This document shows, piece after piece, positions 60,999-64,000 of a stretch of 64,000 nt of DNA; within the stretch, counting starts at the first letter, position 1; every line of letters begins with the position of its first letter. The position numbers were made by a program, and so were the translations under genes. The notes below the pieces were generated by a model that made no database searches, was not told where the DNA came from, and worked only from the letters and a program-made list of their open reading frames with translations. Source of the DNA: Zoogloea sp021286885 (GTDB taxonomy: Bacteria; Pseudomonadota; Gammaproteobacteria; Burkholderiales; Rhodocyclaceae); assembly GCF_041915215.1 (NCBI RefSeq), contig NZ_JAYSBV010000017.1, one strand, 5' to 3'.

Positions 60999-62081
60999 TT
61001 ACACGCCCAAAGTCCCCTGCCTCCCCATCACCCCCTCCAGCACACGCCTTACCGGCGCCGGCAGGGCGGCTTCTTCCAGCCGTTCGAGCGGGTGCCACAC
61101 CTGCTCTGGGCTGTTTTCGGCGACCTGGTGGGGGGGCGTGCCCTGGGGGGTGTGCGTCGTTACCTCCACCCGCCACGGTTCCAGGTGGAGTACGAAGTGG
61201 GTAAACACATGGCGCAGTCCCGGGAGGGGGGTGCAGTGGAGCACGGGCAGGCCCAGCCGGGTGGCGACCCAGTGGGCGGGGTCGGTGTCTTCGGGGAGTT
61301 CGGGCAGGCTTTGCAGGCCGCCCCAGATGCCGGTGGGGGGGCGGCGTTCGAGCAGGACGTGGCCGGCGTGGGTCACCACGACAAAGCGGCCCTGGCGTTC
61401 GGGTACGGCTTTGCGCGGGCGGGGGGTGGGGAGTTCGGCGGTGCGTCCGTCGCGCAGGGCCACGCAGTCGGGGGCAAAGGGGCAGGAGGTGCAGCGGGGC
61501 TTGCTGCGGGTGCAGACGGTGGCGCCCAAGTCCATCTGGGCCTGGGTGTAGATGTCCACATCCCGGGCGGGCAGCAGGCTTTCGGCGAGGGCCCAGAGCT
61601 GTTTTTCGATGGCGGGGCTGCCGGGGAAGCCTTCGATGCCAAACACCCGGGTGAGCACCCGTTTCACGTTGCCGTCCAGGATCGCGGCCCGGGTACCGTA
61701 GGCAAAGGCGGTAATGGCGGCGGCGGTGGAGCGGCCTATGCCGGGCAGTTCGGCCACCTGGGCCGGGTCGGCGGGGAACACGCCGCCATGCCGGGCCATC
61801 AGGGTTTGGGCGCATTTGTGCAGGTTGCGGGCGCGGGCGTAATAGCCCAGCCCGCTCCACAGGGCGAGCACGTCTTCCACCGGGGCGGCGGCCAGGCTGG
61901 GCAGGTCGGGGAAGCGGGCCAGAAAGCGCTGGTAGTACGGAATCACCGTATCCACTTGGGTCTGCTGGAGCATGATTTCCGAGAGCCAGATGCGGTAGGC
62001 ATCCTTCACCTGCCAGGGCAGGTCGTGGCGTCCGTGCTGGGCGTGCCAGTCAATCAGGCGTGCGGCAAAGGGTAGGGGCAT
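60999..62081 (-). CDS. mutY: A/G-specific adenine glycosylase MutY
   Basis: 360 residues. Helix-hairpin-helix glycosylase domain: LPWQVKDAYRIWLSEIMLQQT (with the catalytic Glu), GLGYYARARNL, ELPGIGRSTAAAI and the Asp in ILDGNVKRV. [4Fe-4S] ligands follow C-x6-C-x2-C-x5-C (VCTRSKPRCTSCPFAPDC). The C-terminal NUDIX-like domain reads 8-oxoG (VLLERRPPTGIWGGL). MutY removes adenine paired with 8-oxoguanine. The ATG at 62081 was chosen as the start of the fold. An upstream extension is Pro/Gly-rich. It is the core gene on the other side of the defence island. Confidence 0.95.
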   Translation of the reverse strand: MPLPFAARLIDWHAQHGRHDLPWQVKDAYRIWLSEIMLQQTQVDTVIPYYQRFLARFPDLPSLAAAPVEDVLALWSGLGYYARARNLHKCAQTLMARHGGVFPADPAQVAELPGIGRSTAAAITAFAYGTRAAILDGNVKRVLTRVFGIEGFPGSPAIEKQLWALAESLLPARDVDIYTQAQMDLGATVCTRSKPRCTSCPFAPDCVALRDGRTAELPTPRPRKAVPERQGRFVVVTHAGHVLLERRPPTGIWGGLQSLPELPEDTDPAHWVATRLGLPVLHCTPLPGLRHVFTHFVLHLEPWRVEVTTHTPQGTPPHQVAENSPEQVWHPLERLEEAALPAPVRRVLEGVMGRQGTLGV

Positions 62082-62183
62082 GGTTTCAAGTCTCGACGCT
62101 GGGGGGCGGGCCGGCGATAATGCAGATCCCAACAGAACAGCTCCGGTGCCGGCTCCGGCGTCCGGAAAAACCATTCTTCATTT

Positions 62184-62675
62184 ATGAGTAATGCCAACAA
62201 CGATCTGGCGGCGCGGGCTTTCCGTGACACGCTGGGCATGTTTCCCACCGGCGTCACGGTGGTGACCGCCCGTACGCCCGAAGGTGGAGCCGTCGGGGTG
62301 ACCGTGAGTTCCTTCAACACGGTGTCCCTCAATCCCCAGCTGATCGTCTGGAGCCTCTCCAAGCACCTCGCCAGTCTGCCGGTGTTCGAAAGCGCGCCAG
62401 TGTACGCGATCCACGTGCTGGCCGAAGACCAGCAGGACATCTCCCAGCGCTTCGCCAGCAAGCTGCCCGACCGCTTTGCCGGGCTGGAGGTGGTCGATGG
62501 GCTGGAAGGCGTGCCCCTGCTCGCCGGCTGCTGTGCCCGCTTCGAGTGCCGCCACCACGCGGTGCATCCGGGGGGCGACCACCAGGTGCTGATCGGTGAG
62601 GTGCTGCGCTTCGAGCGCGACGCCAGCCGTCGCCCGCTGGTGTTCCAGGGCGGCGCTTACCAGCGTCTGGCCTGA
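62184..62675 (+). CDS. Flavin reductase family protein
   Basis: 163 residues, HpaC/flavin-reductase-like split barrel. FRDTLGMFPTGVTVVTARTP, GVTVSSFNTVSLNPQLIVWS (in pieces) and HQVLIGEVLRFE match the family. It reduces FMN or FAD with NAD(P)H, often for a monooxygenase partner. No monooxygenase is in the window. It is head-to-head with mutY, with a 102-bp gap as the likely promoter, and begins a plus-strand run with the hydrolase (2 bp on) and dgkA. Confidence 0.92.
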   Translation: MSNANNDLAARAFRDTLGMFPTGVTVVTARTPEGGAVGVTVSSFNTVSLNPQLIVWSLSKHLASLPVFESAPVYAIHVLAEDQQDISQRFASKLPDRFAGLEVVDGLEGVPLLAGCCARFECRHHAVHPGGDHQVLIGEVLRFERDASRRPLVFQGGAYQRLA

Positions 62676-62677
62676 TC

Positions 62678-63460
62678 ATGCAGACGCCTGTGCCCCACTG
62701 GATCGAGGCGGGGGCAGGCCCCCGCGCCATGGTGCTGCTGCATGGCGTGAGCGGCGGCGCACCGGGCTTTGAGGCCCTGCTGCCCCTGCTCGCCCGCCCG
62801 GGCTGGCGCGCTCTGGCCTGGGACATGCCGGGCTATGGCGAGAGCCCCGCCCTGGCGCGTTTTGATTTTGATGGGCTGGTGGATGCGCTCGAACGCCTGC
62901 TGGATGCGGCGGGCCTGGCGCGCTGCGTGCTGGTGGGCCACAGCCTGGGCGGCATGATCGCCCTCCAGGCGGCCAGCCGGATTGCCCATCGCCTGGATGG
63001 GCTGGTGCTGGCGTGCAGCACCCCCGCCTTTGGCGCCAGCTCCGGCGCCCATCAGCAAGCCTTTCTCAATCAGCGCCTGGGCGCGCTCCTGCAGGGGGCC
63101 AGCATGGCCGATCTGGCTGCTGATGTGATCCCCGCGATGCTGGGCCCGGGCAGCGATCCGGCAGTTGAGGCCGCCGCCGTGGCACTCATGGCCCGCATTG
63201 CGCCGGCCAGCTACGAGGCCGCCCTGCGGGCGCTGGTGCATTTTGATCAGCGCAGCCAGCTGCCCCATATCCGCGTGCCCACTTTGGTGCTGGCGGGCAG
63301 CCATGACAAGGTGTCCACCCCGCTGGTGATGCGCCGCATGGCCGAGCGCCTGCCCCTGGCCCGCTACGAGGAACTGGACGCCGGCCACATGGCGCCCTTC
63401 GAGGAACCGGGCGATTTTGCCCTCGCCGTCACCCAGTTCTGCGCCGATCTGGAAAGCTGA
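62678..63460 (+). CDS. Alpha/beta hydrolase
   Basis: 260 residues. Standard alpha/beta hydrolase: VLLHGVSGGAPGF, GYGESPALARFD, nucleophile elbow LVGHSLGGMIA (Ser), Asp in VLAGSHDKVSTP, His in DAGHMAPFEEP. It resembles 3-oxoadipate enol-lactonase/MhpC-type esterases. The substrate is unknown. It is 2 bp after the flavin reductase, so the two likely share a transcript and perhaps a catabolic task (inference). Confidence 0.9.
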   Translation: MQTPVPHWIEAGAGPRAMVLLHGVSGGAPGFEALLPLLARPGWRALAWDMPGYGESPALARFDFDGLVDALERLLDAAGLARCVLVGHSLGGMIALQAASRIAHRLDGLVLACSTPAFGASSGAHQQAFLNQRLGALLQGASMADLAADVIPAMLGPGSDPAVEAAAVALMARIAPASYEAALRALVHFDQRSQLPHIRVPTLVLAGSHDKVSTPLVMRRMAERLPLARYEELDAGHMAPFEEPGDFALAVTQFCADLES

Positions 63461-63478
63461 ACAAGGCCCGACCACGCC

Positions 63479-63850
63479 ATGAGCGAAAGCCCCTTCAAGA
63501 GCAAGGCCGGACTCACCCGCGTCCGGCGCGCCTTTTTTTACTCCATGGCTGGCCTCGCCGCCGCCTACCGCCACGAACACGCTTTCCGCCAGGAAGTCTG
63601 GCTCGCGGCGGTGTTGATCCCGCTGGCCATCTGGCTGCCCGTGGGCGCCATCGGCAAGGCCCTGATGGTGGGCTCGGTGCTGCTGGTGCTGCTCGCCGAG
63701 CTGCTCAATTCTGCGCTGGAGGCGGTGGTGGATCGCATCTCCCTCGACATCCACCCCCTCGCCAAGCGCGCCAAGGACGTGGGCAGCGCGGCGGTGTTCG
63801 TGGCGCTGCTCAATGCGGTGCTGATGTGGGGGCTGGTGTTGTGGGGCTGA
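63479..63850 (+). CDS. dgkA: Diacylglycerol kinase
   Basis: 123 residues (E. coli DgkA has 122), three membrane helices. Active-site region: FRQEVWLAAVLIPLA and LLAELLNSALEAVVDRI (catalytic Glu and Asn), DIHPLAKRAKDVGSAAV. It phosphorylates diacylglycerol released by membrane-derived oligosaccharide or LPS synthesis, in the inner membrane. It lies 18 bp after the hydrolase gene. Confidence 0.97.
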   Translation: MSESPFKSKAGLTRVRRAFFYSMAGLAAAYRHEHAFRQEVWLAAVLIPLAIWLPVGAIGKALMVGSVLLVLLAELLNSALEAVVDRISLDIHPLAKRAKDVGSAAVFVALLNAVLMWGLVLWG

Positions 63851-63875
63851 CACCTTGCCCCTTGCCTGGGGTGAT

Positions 63876-64000
63876 TTAGGACTCTTTGAAATCCTTCTTC
63901 CGGGGGCGCTTGGCCAAGCGGCTTACCTTCTCCGTCATCCGGCTCACTGCGGAGTTGTAGACCACGTTATCTTCGCGTTTGTCTACCGCCAGTACCATGA
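63876..64000 (-). CDS. 3' end of an unidentified gene (cut by window)
   Basis: On the minus strand a frame runs in from the right window edge and ends at a TAA at 63878-63876. The visible end is about 40 residues, basic at the tail (KRPRKKDFKES). An ATG at 63998 could be an internal Met or a start. No family can be named. It converges on dgkA, with 25 bp between. Confidence 0.5.
   Translation of the reverse strand, partial: MVLAVDKREDNVVYNSAVSRMTEKVSRLAKRPRKKDFKES

Overview
The window looks like a chromosomal segment of a GC-rich betaproteobacterium, most likely Rhodocyclales (Azospira/Dechloromonas-like). The clues are the gene order nadD-rsfS-rlmH-maf-rng, a pair of BPSS1780-type membrane proteins, an ahcY-metF unit behind an SAH riboswitch, a ubiUVT cluster for oxygen-independent ubiquinone synthesis, a PEP-CTERM protein, and many c-di-GMP and two-component proteins. 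This placement is inferred from gene content and order. No rRNA or tRNA gene was found.

Layout. 1-2.8 kb: a TPR/SLOG-like protein (cut by the window edge) translationally coupled to a patatin-like phospholipase. 2.8-9.2 kb: a housekeeping run on the minus strand (thrB, two BPSS1780-family membrane proteins, nadD, rsfS, rlmH, maf, rng). 9.3-14.2 kb: an FHA protein and a very large Ser/Thr kinase fused to a degenerate nucleotide-cyclase domain, an AAA ATPase and a helical tail. 14.4-17.8 kb: a two-component pair (AraC-type response regulator and a 7TM histidine kinase with a pseudo-receiver). 18.2-31.3 kb: a divergent two-gene operon for a ~3100-residue exported repeat protein (DUF11/DUF7933-like and SdrD-B-like modules) and a 1251-residue outer-membrane barrel protein, closed by a strong terminator. 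31.4-34.3 kb: a CPBP protease and Rep helicase. 34.3-37.2 kb: a small PEP-CTERM protein with a sigma-54-type promoter, and a PAS-GGDEF-EAL protein. 37.2-39.8 kb: ahcY and metF with an SAH riboswitch. 39.8-46.1 kb: dsbD, cutA, a GGDEF-hemerythrin protein, a GST, a hydrolase, a 2Fe-2S ferredoxin and a VanZ-like protein. 46.1-48.6 kb: ubiU-ubiV-ubiT behind an FNR-type box. 48.8-52.7 kb: a periplasmic binding protein, a sodium:solute symporter, ubiX and a LON-domain protein. 52.7-60.9 kb: a defence island (DarT/DarG, type I restriction-modification genes, a small HTH protein) between core genes. 61-64 kb: mutY, a flavin reductase, a hydrolase, dgkA and the end of an unidentified gene.

The most novel-looking parts are the giant repeat protein with its barrel partner and divergent regulators, and the TPR-SLOG/patatin pair. 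Smaller points are a 38-codon ORF with 11-bp tandem repeats between hsdS and hsdM, the FNR promoter geometry at ubiU, and the sigma-54 site in front of the PEP-CTERM gene.
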